This document shows positions 1 through 11,600 of a stretch of 64,000 bases of DNA, piece after piece. Below the pieces are notes generated by a model that made no database searches, was not told the origin of the DNA, and worked only from the letters and a program-made list of their open reading frames with translations. The position numbers were made by a program, and so were the translations under genes. Source of the DNA: Calliopsis andreniformis. Its lineage: Eukaryota > Arthropoda > Insecta > Hymenoptera > Andrenidae. The DNA is taken from positions 23,720,001 to 23,784,000 of the forward strand of contig NC_135064.1 of NCBI RefSeq assembly GCF_051401765.1, given 5' to 3'. The stretch's first letter is position 1; every line of letters starts with the position of its first letter.

Positions 1-1040
1 GGAAATCCCCATTGGAACACTGAGCAATCCTACCTTGGAATGACAAAGGTTAATCGAGGTCTTTCTACAATTCCCTGAAACTTGTATCGACTTCTCTAAA
101 GTGTATGAACTAGCACTTTTCTCATGGGCTGCGAACGTGTTAATTCTCACCATTCAAATTTCCTCATAAAACCAAAGAAACCTAGTATCTTCAAGCTTCC
201 ACGATCACGTGAATCACATCAGAAGTGAGAAACCAACCAATCCTCATCACCGCTGAGAAATTCCTCATCAGGCTCCCAGATAAGGAGGCGAGCAATCCAG
301 ATAAGACTACACAGAGGTATCGATCGATTCATGTCGAATCGTGTCCGCTCGTCCCCTTGACACGGGCGCATTTTCCGCGGAAAACGCGTCGAGGAACGCC
401 GTTTAACCCACTGACACACTATTTGCCTTCCTGTCACGTCGGATCAAACGCGTCGGATGTCGAACGACAGCGACCAAGCGTCCTCCTCGTCCATAAGCTG
501 TCGATCGTTCATTTTCCTCCCGTTCCCCTTCGCCTAGGGCTGTTCGTCGCGAGAGACAAACCGGAAAAAGGTTATCGTTCGCTGTTTCGTTTACGATGGC
601 AAATTCCAGACCACGCGGACAGAACGCGACGGCTCTCTTTTGTGGCAATCTGCAAGGCTGCCACGGCTTTGGGGACTTCCCTGAGACACCACGATGCAAG
701 TACATGCTCGTGAGTCAGATAAGATAACAAGAGCTGAACGATGAAGACCGCGAGCCTTGCTTTCCGGGTGACGATCGTGTTTCGCGAGCGGCTGGAATTT
801 GTGTAACGCGATGCTGAGTTTTCGCCATCCTCGAAACGCAACGCGATAACGCGGTACATACACTTCCTGGTTTGGGGGATCTGGTTGCGAACAGTGGCTC
901 TCTGATGCTTTTGTAAGGAGATAGGGGAGTTTAATTTTGAATCTGAAATGGGGGCAATTTTGGGGCTGACACCTGCTGAAGGTACTTGCTGATTTCTTAG
1001 CTTCAGGACTTTTCTGTTTTGCGAATCAGAATGATGCATC
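1..1040. other. CpG-rich block, no gene recognised
   Basis: The part from about 330 to 870 is dense in CG dinucleotides and has overlapping open frames on both strands (plus 225-713, minus 572-1039). Overlapping opposite-strand frames without motifs are what GC-rich non-coding sequence gives by chance, so none is called. No paired splice sites were seen. Confidence 0.5.
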
Positions 1041-1125
1041 AGATTGAAAAGTCAGAAGGGAGTTCTTTTTATACAGTTCTTTGAGGTAGGCAAGTTGCTA
1101 TTTGACAATAGCAATCATCTTATTT

Positions 1126-1180
1126 TAATTAATTAATTATAATACCTAGCAGTACCTAGGTATTAATGATTAATTCATTT
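1126..1180. repeat. AT-rich imperfect hairpin
   Basis: An arm ending in AATACCTAG is followed by a 5-nt spacer and then CCTAGGTATT. The pairing extends outward through TAATTAATT-type sequence for about 24 bp. It is simple AT-rich sequence and most likely has no function. Confidence 0.45.
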
Positions 1181-1186
1181 CTGTTC

Positions 1187-1656
1187 GACGAAATGCAAAA
1201 TAGTTTGAACAAACAGAAGGAAGAACGATAACTTTAGGAATCAGTGAATACAAAATTCATAATCTACAGTACATTTGTTTATCTGTGTCTCTAGAAATAG
1301 GACTTAGGTAGTTTGTACGTAACAGAGTGTTCATTAGTTACAGACTCATGGCTATTCTCCACACTACCGAAGCAAAATTCTCACATCTAACTCCATTCCT
1401 CTTACCATCAAAACCCAAACAAATCATTAATACGAAAATTATTCTCAAAAGAAGTTCCCCATCTCCAGCAATTCGTTCCCATCATAACTACCAACACCAC
1501 ATCAACTAAAACAAATAAAAACCCTACTTTCTTTATATCTCCCTATCATTTTCCCATCAACCCAGCTCCCGAGCAATAAAACTCAGGCGACAGTAATTCA
1601 GAGGTCCCAAGACCACCCAAACAAAGCTTCGTATAGGTCTCTCAAGACGATGCGTC
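1187..1656. other. AT-rich spacer, nothing seen
   Basis: AT-rich sequence with one chance 60-codon frame (1327-1509, plus) rich in Ser, His and Lys. There are no splice sites, repeats or motifs to support it. Confidence 0.4.
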
Positions 1657-2430
1657 TCAGAAAATCCCATGCTCTAACACACCAAAGACTTCTCTCCAAC
1701 ACGCTTCCTCTCTCGTGTCCAGAATTTCTCCTCGCTCGGGGGACGCTGGTGCTGCAAAAATCGGGCTAATTCGATGCAGTCTCCGTCGAGGGATCACGGG
1801 AAGCACGGAGCGAACAATTCCAGCGCGATCGAGCGGCCTCGCACAATACGTGAGAAGCGGCAACGGGTCGCGGCGCGGCGAGTGAAAGTCATTCGTCGGT
1901 AATGAATTCGGAATTTCAGTAACTATGCAGGGTTTCGAGCCCGTTCGCTCGCTCGAAGTGGCGAGTAACAGGTTCGAGAGGCGAGATTCGAGGGGCCAGC
2001 CAGGTGGCAAAGGGAGGACGAGCAGAAGGAGGAAAACGTCGAGCCATCGGGGAGGAGGAAAAGAATCGAAGAAAAGGAAAGGCCCCGCGCGACAGGAAAG
2101 GGAAGAGATAGAGAGAGGGGGTGAGAGGGGGAGGGAGGGAGGGAGGGAGAGAGGATGCAGGTGACAGGGGAGAGAGAAGAGCATATGTAGGATACAGGCG
2201 CGCTCGGGCGCGTGCGAACGAGCGTCTCCGCTGCGCTCGCACGATCGCTCGCGGAATTTCCGGCCTAAATCGTTCTCGCGGCGCGCTCGTACGACCTTGC
2301 CAGGATTTCACTCGAAGACTCGGAAACAGAGATACGGGCCTGCGCGCGCAACTCGAGCCTGCGAGGAAATTCCATTTCACCATTATAGGGGAACGTTCGC
2401 ACGATGGGATTGCAGTTTTCTGATCAAACG
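1657..2430. other. CpG-rich block with purine tract and (GGGA)n
   Basis: From about 1985 to 2160 the plus strand is almost entirely purine and includes a (GGGA)n microsatellite at about 2129-2150. It is followed by very CpG-dense sequence at 2195-2300. The skew makes the opposite strand stop-poor, which explains the 175- and 155-codon frames there with low-complexity Leu/Pro/Ser translations. It could be a CpG-dense regulatory region, but no core promoter motif decides this. Confidence 0.45.
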
Positions 2431-3120
2431 GTGATGGAATGATGAGTAGGCCAATCGATCTTTTTATGATTTAGAAAGCGCGCTTTTTTTTACTGGAATT
2501 CGTTTCAGGTTATGGGAGAAGATTACGCGGAAGATATCTGCAGGTGTATGCGGTGCAGTAGAAGTGTTTCATTTCATTTGATTTTTTGCGTATGGGCGAG
2601 GCCCATGGGAATATACTAAATGTACCTACTGAAGATTTATTCATTGAAACTATATAAGTTTTTTAAAATTCCATTCATGTTAAGTGTGTCACTTTTTCTT
2701 TTAATCCTTGAGCCTTAATTGAGTATAAACCGCTTTGCTTTGCTCACACTGGATAACTCATATAAGCCATTCATTATAAAAGTAGGTAGCTTTGTTTTAT
2801 AAAACATTTGATTTAATATCCTTTTGACTTCTATTTAAAAAAAATGAGTTTTTTATTTTCAATTATTCCTTTTAAATTATTTTCTTCTAATCATTCTAAC
2901 GATTTTAATAATCATTCACCAAGATCCAATTTATTTTCTCCAATACAAAAACTCTTTCTCGCGAGAACTCATTTTCCCTGATCAAGAGCTCAAGCATCGT
3001 CTCATAATTTTTCTTCGTATCACTGAATGTCCCAATAACAATGAACAGCTCAAACAGTGTCGTTGGAATACCGAAGTCGTTACTGGGATCCACACAATCA
3101 CGTTTTTCGAGCTATCAAGT
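2431..3120. other. AT-rich spacer, nothing seen
   Basis: Low-GC sequence with T-runs and no supported coding, RNA or repeat feature. Confidence 0.4.
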
Positions 3121-3545
3121 CCACGACCGAGGATTAGAAAGGAAGCTGTTCGAATGGTAATCGACAATTCGTCAGGCTTTTCGATAACTGTATTCGCAGG
3201 ACTCGAGCACTGATATATCCGAGGTGGAATCTCGAGGCTGGCATTCCGAGGAACGTAACGCGCGGTCGTCAAACTTTCCTCGGGAAGAAGGGACCTCGAC
3301 TCGCGGCGCCCCGTTGTCGTGCCGCGACTTCCGGTTTTACACTTATACTTCTTTTATTCGTTCGAGACACCGCGCTCTCGCTTGGGTATCGATCGCTTTA
3401 TTCAACGCGGAAATGCGCCGTGCCTGCACAGGCAGCTCCAAGGATGCGTTTTCTTGATTTGAGATTGAAACTCGTGGGGAGAGAAATCGTTCGATTGAAT
3501 TCCTTTCGGTTGGTACACTTTCCTGATGAGATAGGTGAAAATTGA
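3121..3545. other. Small CpG-rich block with a chance 33-codon frame
   Basis: CpG-dense from about 3190 to 3450. An ATG at 3444 opens a 33-codon plus-strand frame that ends at 3545, beginning MRFLDLRLKLVGREIV. A weak donor (ATAG/GTGAAA) occurs near its end. Frames of this length are common by chance and no domain is recognised, so it is not called as a gene. Confidence 0.3.
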
Positions 3546-5250
3546 AAAAAGTGAGTGAGAGAATATTGTAGCTAGCGATTCGTTTAGTAATTTGTCTTAT
3601 TTTGTAAGAGGTAAAAGAGAGTTTAGGAAGCATGGAATTTAAGAAGTGTCGAACTTGTGAAATTTTTAAATAAATGGGCACTCAATTGCCACATTCGTGG
3701 AGACTTATGACTTATGATTAAGTAGGTATTTTTTTAGTTCTATAATTGTCCTGTTTTATAGAATCTTACTTCAAATCTCATTTTTTGACTTAATAACAAA
3801 ACTATCAAAACACTTAAAACTAAGAACATACAAAAAAATACAGACATCCAGATGCATGCTTTTTCGTAACCCTATTACCTAGCTCGAATTGATCAAAGTA
3901 CAGTAAATCCAATATTGAAATAAATTAGTTACATAATTATTACGTTACAGTCGATTTTCAACCGATCCAAGAATAGACGATGACACGCAGATTTTTCGAA
4001 GTGATTGTGAAACTGTAAAAGAGTGTCTATAAACGACAAACTAAATTCCGTTTTAGATCCTCCAACTACAACCAAGGCTTAGCAGTAGCTCGCAAATCAG
4101 AGAGCGTAGAAAGTTTGGGCTAGACGACAAGCATAAAATACAACGCTTTTAACGGCTGCGCCTTGGCACCGTGAATTATTTTGATCCCACACTTCAGAGG
4201 CTAATCGTAACACCAAAGCGACTACGCCTGCAGACTTGAGATTATCACTGGAATCGATTCATGATCGCTCATGCTCAAAATCGCTCCATTTCCTTGAGTT
4301 GCAGCCGAGCAACACCTTCTCCGCGAAAAATTTCATGCATGATTGCAGGTGTCGCTTGCACTCCTTTTCCAACATATGTTCCATAAATGTAAGAGATACA
4401 AGAATGTGTACCTACACGTTGGAAATGTAATTATGCTTGGAGAATTTAGAGTTTAGTGACAAATAGTGAAAAAAAATTTTGAGTAGAAATTGAGTTAACA
4501 TAAGTCTGGAACATGAAACAGTGAATTGAATTATTTTTCAAAAATCTCTACGCGAATTCACGCTTATCCTTCTCTGATTCTATGCGAAGAATTCAGGATA
4601 AAGTAGTAAGGAGAACCAGGCAAACACCAGTTTATTTGATAAAGGCATTCCAACACTCCGCGAGACATTCGTTTATTTTTAGTGAAAGCATTCAAAGTAG
4701 TCATCGCTCAGCAATTACAAGCCTTATACGATTCACAATAATCTGCAAAACAGTGTCTACACATTAGTCATCGCACTTGTACATCCAGACAGCAAGCATT
4801 ATTTGTTAATGATCGAATAAAATTAATTATATTCGTTCTGTTTGATAGAATATTAATTGGACACGAGGACGAAGAGAACGTATTCTTATGCAACTGTATT
4901 TATCCTTTCTATGCAAAAGCCTCTGTGTTATATTACAGGATATCCTGTGCATAAGTCTTGACTACTATCCTGGTTTTCTGACACTATTCCTTTGCACCTC
5001 ACCAGTAACCACTTTCATCCTTAATTACATGTATTCTTCTGGTATGTGCAGAGTTACACTACAGATTCACTAGTTCGTTTATAGACAGATATATGTATAT
5101 ATAAGCAATGCTGTACTAAAATTAATACGTTCGTTTCCGGGTCAGGAATTAGCACCTTTATGAATCTTTACTCGAAGTGGCACACCAATCAACTGAGATG
5201 TTTCTAATGTCCTGAATATATTTAAATTTTTTACACCATTTTTAACATAT
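3546..5250. other. AT-rich spacer, nothing supported
   Basis: About 1.7 kb of mostly AT-rich sequence. Open frames of 60-65 codons at 4236, 4582 and 4888 have no splice or family evidence. I see no inverted-repeat element here. Confidence 0.4.
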
Positions 5251-5257
5251 TCAAAAA

Positions 5258-5299
5258 CTAAACCTAAATGGTCCAACGCTAAACCTGTATGGTCCAGTG
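5258..5299. repeat. Tandem duplication of a 21-bp unit
   Basis: The unit CTAAACCTAAATGGTCCAACG at 5258 is followed directly by CTAAACCTGTATGGTCCAGTG at 5279. On the minus strand this gives a 7-residue repeat (LDHTGLA then LDHLGLV) inside an open frame from 5393 to 5142. The unit is a multiple of three, so the frame survives, but I recognise no family and treat the frame as chance. Confidence 0.6.
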
Positions 5300-5399
5300 T
5301 GCCGTGTGGCAGCCCTAGAAAACAGTGTACCACTTCACAGTTAAATTCACCTGAAACTTCACCCGAAGCAAAAACTAAAATTCGACACGACAAAGACGC

Positions 5400-6200
5400 C
5401 CTATCAACAATCCATTAAAACACTCCACAGAATCATTGCAACCCACAAACCCCCCTTCAACGCGCGAACACCAAAAGCTCCACAAATCGAGCATCGAAAC
5501 GTCACAAAAGAAACGAACAGAACGTGCATATCACAGGAAACCACAGCGCTACCTCCATGACACCAATATCCCAGCGATGTTGACGAGGTAGTCGCCACGG
5601 GAGCAACTAATCGGGTCGACGAAAACCACGGGAACGATTGCCTCGTCGCGATCGATCAGCTGGTCCTTCGTGCAGGGCAGAGATAAAACAGGCGGAAAGG
5701 AGGATACCGCGATGGGAAAGACGACCTGTTGGGACAGCGTCGTTCGACTGGAGGCGCGATCGATAAGCGTATTTTAAGTCCCCTTCGCGTCCCCTGTCCG
5801 CCATAATTAATGACAACGAGGCGTCCGCTGGTCGTCGAAGCGTCGTCGATTATGGAACGCTCCGTCGACGCTGGACGCTCCGCGTTTTTCAAGAACGTTG
5901 CTCGAGAGAGGCGCCTCTCGTCGAGGAAGGAAGTTTGTCCTCGATTAATTATACCGACCACTCGAATCGATGGCTCATGCCACGGGTCACCGAGCAGGCT
6001 GTCGCTCGCGATACTGTCGACGGCCCTCGTAAAGACAATTTTCTCCCTGGGGACCTCCTTACGCTCCTTTCCTTCTCTCTCGTCTTCCTCTTCGTCCAAT
6101 AATAGATACCGCTACTTCTGCGCGGGGTATTTGATCATTCTAACGGCACCGTGGGCTAATGATTATCCCAAAATCTGTTTAACGGTATCGAGCTGACGTA
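5400..6200. other. CpG-rich block, no gene recognised
   Basis: CpG-dense at about 5590-6030, with open frames on both strands (minus 5656-6099, plus 5810-6196) that overlap almost completely. This is typical of composition-driven frames. Nothing resembles a domain or an exon. Confidence 0.4.
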
Positions 6201-6650
6201 AACCTCTTTTAAATGTCTGCTGCTTGGGCGCGATCGGAGGCACCTATTCGTTTATTCATTTCATCTCTAAGCCTAAGGTTTTCGGATCTCTTTTATGACA
6301 ATGATTGACAGTTGCGATTTGATTTATGTTTTGGAAGGTAGATGATGATGGGGAATTGAAATTGTTGGAGAAAAAAGTACAGAAGTGAGACTCATGAAGC
6401 AAGAAAAGCGAATATATTTTGGGTACTGTTGAGAGTTAAAAGGAATATTTTTCTATTTCAATATAGAAGGTGTTTTCCTAGACATGTGTTCTCTATTTCC
6501 TAATCCCCTATAACAAAGTCTTACAACTATTACCTACAAGCTCCCAAATCCTTACGTAAGCGCCTCGTAACTCTCGAACTCCCCCTAATCTCAGATCCCT
6601 CAACCTCCAACCTCCATCACCTACCCATCAAACCCCGTCATCGATCACTC
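6201..6650. other. AT-rich spacer, nothing seen
   Basis: AT-rich sequence, becoming C-rich on the plus strand from about 6500. No supported feature. Confidence 0.35.
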
Positions 6651-6779
6651 ACTGCATCACCGACCAGCATTCCTCTAAACACCTTTAAAAATCGATGTCG
6701 ACAGCTTTCGACATCCCCGTCGAGGTTCGCCGAGAAAAACGGCGTGGAAAAGATGACCGAAGGTAAATCGGCCTCGTAG

Positions 6780-7250
6780 GGTTGAAATATTCATGCGTTC
6801 AGGAGGGGTTCGCTGGTGGAGCAGGATGGCAAGGGTTCGCGCAGGCCTCGAGGAGAGCAGTGAAGGGGGGGCCAGAGAAGAGGGAAACGTGGAAAGAAAC
6901 CCTCGGCCGAAGGAGGTGGTTCAAACCCGCAAAGAGTGGCGAAGTAGGGGGAGCAGGGGGTGTACAAGTGGCGGGGATTAAAACGGGAAGAGGGACAAAC
7001 GGAGGCCTTTGGCCAGGGACGCGAAACGGGAAAAATCGAGAAAGGGAAGGGGGAGGCAAAAGGGGACGCAAAAGACACAGAGGGATGGGCGAGTGTAAAT
7101 GAAAGCCAGAAGGGCTTCCAGGGGGCTGGAAAACCTATGGCTATAGAGAAAGCTCTGTCCAGGGCGTAGGGGAGGCCGAGTGGGCGGCGGAAGGGAAAAA
7201 CGGGAAGAAGCGTGGGCGGCAGACAACGCGAGAGAGAAACAGCCGTGCAT
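6780..7250. other. Long purine-skewed tract in a CpG block
   Basis: For about 450 bp the plus strand is strongly purine-biased, with G-runs and GGAAAG/GAGAAG words. The minus strand therefore encodes a stop-free Pro/Ser/Phe/Leu-rich frame of 194 codons (6791-7375), the longest in the window. Its low complexity and the competing frames on the other strand point to composition rather than a gene. Such tracts can bind GAGA-type factors or form triplexes, but nothing here proves either. Confidence 0.5.
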
Positions 7251-7680
7251 ATTTCATGCAAAATCGTCCTCACGTTCGGTCGGAGGCTCGCGTGCAGCAC
7301 GTGCTCTCCGCGCCGATAGCTCCTGTCGGCGTCGTACCGTGGAAAGCACTTGTGCGCGCCTTCAGCGAACTCCATGCCTCGAGAGACTCTACTGTAAGCA
7401 AGAGCCCCCCGCTCGGGTGCATCAGAGAAGAGCGAACTTTACGAGACTCTCCACGAGCCGCTCCTTCCCTGGATGGAGCCTGCTGCTACCTGACCTATGT
7501 TACCGGTAACGAGGACTGCTAACCAGGGAGGGGAGAAAAATTGTTTTTAAAGCGCAAAGTTCGACAACGTGCTCTAGGAGAACCGAGAAGCTACCTGCGA
7601 TGGGGAGCTGCCCTTCTAGGGGGGACTCGAGGACTGGATAGTTCCTTTGTAACCGCTGGTGGATGGGAACTGGGTTAGCC

Positions 7681-8990
7681 AGGAATGTCAATTATTCGAG
7701 CTTCTAATCTGTTTCGTTAGTGTAGTATTTTATGTTGATGTACTTGAGTTAGTAGTTTTATCTGGGTTTCATTATGTTATGTAAATTTTGGAAGTGATTG
7801 TGATAAATGAGATTTGGGGGATTAGATAGGGTTTGGAGAAGGTGGAGATGGTGGGAGGTGCTTCATTCAAATGTGATATTGATTTCAAAGTATATTTTTT
7901 GCTATTTTTTGAAATTAGATTGAATGATAAATTCTTTATATCCTGAATTGACCAGCAATGAGTGGTAATATTATCTTCTTATACAGTACATTAAGATTTT
8001 TTTTATTGTAAGCTAAATTTGATGTCCTTGAATGTTGGCAGACTTTACTACTTCTAATTGTAAGTGCCAGTTAGAATTCTCACCATGTTCGGTTTTATAT
8101 TAGCATTTTAATGTGGGTAGTATCTACTTATAGAAGAATAAGTTATATTGGGTTCTTCGTAATTTCAAATGGTTGTCTATTCAATCGAAGTTCATTTTAT
8201 ATAAGCACATCTGTGATTTACGATGAGCCTACGGTACACAGAATGTATTAATATTAATTCAATGTAGGTATAATAAATAGTGAGCGGACGTCACAGTAAC
8301 TTCTAATTCCTGTCATCAAAAGGTCTTGTAAAGTTCAGAAATTGCTTCCAAAACTTGAGTCTCAGTAAATAGAATTCACGAGCACCTTTACTCCACTCTA
8401 ATACCAAAAAAAATCTATAGCACAAGGTATCTTCGTATACCTATTCAAAAAAATGAATTAGTTAAAAAATAATGTTCCTAGGATAATTTCTCCAACAATT
8501 AATTAGGCTACCATCAAAAGCTAAAAATAACACGCTTGCGATCATCCAGGTACGTACATCGACACACATGTAACTCGATCAAAGCATCAAATATTAATCA
8601 GCTAACAGGATACTCCACCGAACCGGTTAAATCTACCGCTTTAATGAATTCCAGTGCCCCCGACAGGCACCTAGGATGTGTTACACGCAATCCGAAATAG
8701 TACACGAGTGATCGATCTCAATTTCCTCTAAAAATACCCATACCATTATCAGTTTTCCCAACGAAAACCTGTTTTTATCGACCATTAACGATTTCAATGA
8801 TCGAAAGCTCCCTTCTAAATTTAACAATGCCCATTTCCATTCCACTAGTCAGCCCATAAATCTGATTTACCGCCCCGAGTTCCCCGGGATTCTTTCCTGC
8901 GCTAGCAATTAGTAGCACTAAATCCCATCACTCGAATGGTTTATTATTCATGAGCCAGTGTCGCGCATACTTAACCAAAGCTTAGAAGTA
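7681..8990. other. AT-rich spacer with an orphan strong donor
   Basis: AT-rich sequence with no repeats recognised. At 8549/8550 the plus strand has CCAG/GTACGT, a very good 5' splice-site match. The only nearby AG upstream (8506) lacks a pyrimidine tract, so the implied 43-nt exon is not called. Confidence 0.35.
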
Positions 8991-9720
8991 GCTCCCAAAG
9001 AACAAGCAGGGACCGTTACTCCAGTCGCCAGCTATTTATCCTTCCAAAAAGGAAGCTCGCAGAGCTCCCCTCGAGCGAGTAGCCTACACTCGCAATCGCG
9101 TTACCTGTAATCGTTATTCCGCGAGAAGACTGATCAGTCAGGGTGTAGATCGCGATCTATGGCGGTCAGTGTAGCCAGCCAGTTGGGTGTCTCGTTACCA
9201 TTTGAATCCGTCGACGTCTCCGTCAGATAACGACATCCGTCGCGTGCGATCGTATCATCGGGTAATTCCTCGATTCAATCGTAACACTGGAACCTTATTT
9301 TCGGTTTCTTGAGACGATAACGCGAGGGGGATGAGCTCGTTTGAACAGAACAGCGAGGCATCGAGTCAGCGAGAGCGAGAATGAAAACGACAAGCAGGGA
9401 CTCGAGTCCTACTCGAATCTGAGATGATATCGGCCAGTCGACGTGGATAATTTTCTGTGTATATATCACACGAACGAGGGGAATCCAGTTTTACAGGTTT
9501 AAGATCGTTCGATGGAACCGTTCCCTCGTTGGGACGAGTCCATGATACACCATGGGGCTAAAGATAGGACTGCCGTTCCAAATTGCCGCGAGACCCGCGA
9601 CCGATACACGATTTATCGGCGTGAGACACGCTGATAACTGTGTCTAGCGTGGATTTTGTAAGGTGGGACCGCTGGCGGCAGCTCTACGATCGCGACTCCG
9701 AAGAGTGAAGACTAGACGGT
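8991..9720. other. CpG-rich block, no gene recognised
   Basis: CpG-rich from about 9050 to 9710, with several CGATCG-type words and no significant open frame or repeat. Possibly regulatory sequence, which is inference from composition only. Confidence 0.35.
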
Positions 9721-10017
9721 CAGGTGTTATAAAATTTAACGACAAGCTGATGAGGGAATTAGTAAATATAGGACAAATGAGTCTTTTCGATTGATTATCT
9801 TCGCCTGTACAGAGAGAAGCAAATTGTTATTGGTCTTTCTGCTGTGCTATTAATTTACACGATTACTGATAAAGTTGGGAAGCGTTATTTGCTAGGGCTG
9901 CGTTTACATGATGAAATCTGGAGGTGATTACCTGGTCCTCTGTGTATCCATGATGTTAATCAATACTGAGAATTTGAGTTAATAGTATACTGTTTTATGA
10001 TGACATTTCCAGGATTG

Positions 10018-10098
10018 GAGGATTTGAAAATTTGGAAATCTGAATATTTGAAAATTTGAAAATTTGAAATTTTGTACATTTGAATATTTGAAAACAGG
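10018..10098. repeat. TTTGAAWA minisatellite, array A
   Basis: A degenerate tandem array of 8-nt units alternating TTTGAAAA and TTTGAATA. It is the first of several arrays of the same family in the window and lies about 300 bp downstream of a CpG-rich block. Confidence 0.7.
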
Positions 10099-10734
10099 AA
10101 TATGAATATTTTAATATCTAAGCGTTAAAAAAGTTAAACACGCAAGAGCAGAAAAAACTACTTTTAGCAGTGACGAACGTCTGACAAAGATAATCTCCAC
10201 TAATGCGTACAAATTACGAGTTCCATACAGTGTGCAAATATGATACTAAAAAAAGTAAGATTAGAATGAATGGACTTAATGTTCACACGACGCTGCGGTG
10301 TACAATAGTACATATACGGCTCATCGCCAAAGCCGACGTAAGTAAATACAAAAAAAAATCAGTGTAGACTAGAGTAAGATTACTACGTTACGGAATTATT
10401 ACGAAACATACTGTCTATTACACCACTTTCTTTTCAGCTCGACATAAATATCCTATAACTGCGTAAGATGATACAATTACCCTCTCTAAAGTGAATAAAT
10501 AAACAATTTCTGGTCCAGAGGACGAATCCAAATATCAGATTCCAAAAAAGCGGGTAAAATATAAGATTCCACGTCATGAATAAAACATCAGTCGAGCGTG
10601 CTCAGCTCCAGCAGAATATTTTTCCATTACTATTAATGCAGCATAATCGTAGGCTATTAATTCAACGTTATCGTGGAGTAACTTTTCAATCGAGCTATTT
10701 TCTAAGCACTGTTCCAACTCTATTATTATCTCCC

Positions 10735-10742
10735 TATCGATA
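10735..10742. promoter_or_regulatory. Exact DRE octamer TATCGATA
   Basis: This palindrome is the consensus core bound by the insect factor DREF, often found just upstream of transcription start sites. A chance match to an 8-mer is expected about once per 65 kb, so one alone is weak evidence. It lies 116 bp upstream of the small frame at 10858. Confidence 0.3.
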
Positions 10743-10857
10743 ACTAAATAACGGAGCAGAGTGAAACTGATCTCAGACTTTCAACTGCCACGTGAAATCG
10801 ACTCAATCAATTAATTTCACCCGATCCCAATTTTTCTCTCTATTTATTTTTATTTCG

Positions 10858-11010
10858 ATGATAATTGCTATTTCGTTATCGACCATTCGAGTACAATCGT
10901 TTCCTCAGAAACAAGGTACACTGGGGAAATCTTATCAATTATCAAACATCGCGACGCAAATGGAAATAGCGGCGTCGACGATGATTATCATATCGGCGAA
11001 TCGACGTTGA
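10858..11010 (+). CDS. Possible 50-codon secreted-type small ORF
   Basis: An ATG at 10858 opens a 50-codon frame ending at TGA 11008-11010. The N-terminus MIIAISLSTIRVQSFP is hydrophobic and vaguely signal-peptide-like, followed by a polar stretch (QKQGTLGKSYQLSN). The same frame is open upstream to 10771 but without another ATG. A DRE octamer sits upstream. No family is recognised, no conserved cysteines or cleavage dibasics are evident, and the length is compatible with chance. Confidence 0.12.
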   Translation: MIIAISLSTIRVQSFPQKQGTLGKSYQLSNIATQMEIAASTMIIISANRR

Positions 11011-11039
11011 CAAGGCAACACGGGAAGATAAAATACCGA

Positions 11040-11600
11040 GTAGCAACAGGCTCGAATTGGCCTCAGAGGAGAAAGGTTGCAACGATCGACGAATCCATTT
11101 CATGCAAATCTGTCCGCGGTAATTCCATCGCCCACTCCTTTGCGTGACAATTTTGAACGGCCAGCTTTATTTATTATTTCGTGTGCGGCGACAGCAGCTC
11201 CGCGGAGCAGGGGCACATTTTTCTGGCGTCCATGGCCTGAGCGAGCTGGTAAGAGGGAACCAACTGGCAAAGGTCTTTAGAACCAGTTTTGCCAGACGTC
11301 TCTCGCGCGTCGCGACGACAGAATTTTATTCTGTCTGTTGACCAATTGAGACGGTGCACCGGCTCCTTTTTCTCCCTTTCGCCTCCATCTCTGCGTTAAT
11401 TTAACATAACAATAAAACTGGACGCGCGGTCTCGTCGATGCCAATTTACGACCGAGGACCGCGGCAAGACGAAAGCTGATCGAGGATGGAAGGTCACCTG
11501 ACTCGGATCACGATGTAGAACGAGTCTGAATTTGCGAGCAGACGATTTCAGAGAGTCCATGCACGATTCGTTACGTCATCTGGGGTCCACTTTGCTCTGG
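11040..11600. other. CpG-rich block, no gene recognised
   Basis: CpG-rich from about 11080 to 11500. Short overlapping frames lie on both strands (plus 11077-11341, minus 11174-11359) without motif or splice support. Confidence 0.35.

Noticed and set aside
3444..3545. 33-codon ATG frame (MRFLDLRLKLVGREIV...)
   Set aside because: Frames of this size are very frequent by chance and nothing else supports it.
5142..5393. 83-codon minus-strand frame with a 7-residue repeat
   Set aside because: The repeat comes from a 21-bp DNA duplication; no ATG-to-stop gene context, no family, no splice sites.
6791..7375. 194-codon minus-strand open frame, the longest in the window
   Set aside because: It lies on the pyrimidine-rich strand of a purine-skewed tract, is low-complexity Pro/Ser/Phe/Leu, and competes with frames on the other strand.
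8507..8549. 43-nt exon ending in CCAG/GTACGT
   Set aside because: Strong donor but the only AG upstream has no pyrimidine tract.
10439..10463. 25-nt plus-strand microexon with an excellent acceptor (CACCACTTTCTTTTCAG)
   Set aside because: The donor CTGC/GTAAGA is only fair, the length breaks frame and most frames contain stops, so support is too thin.
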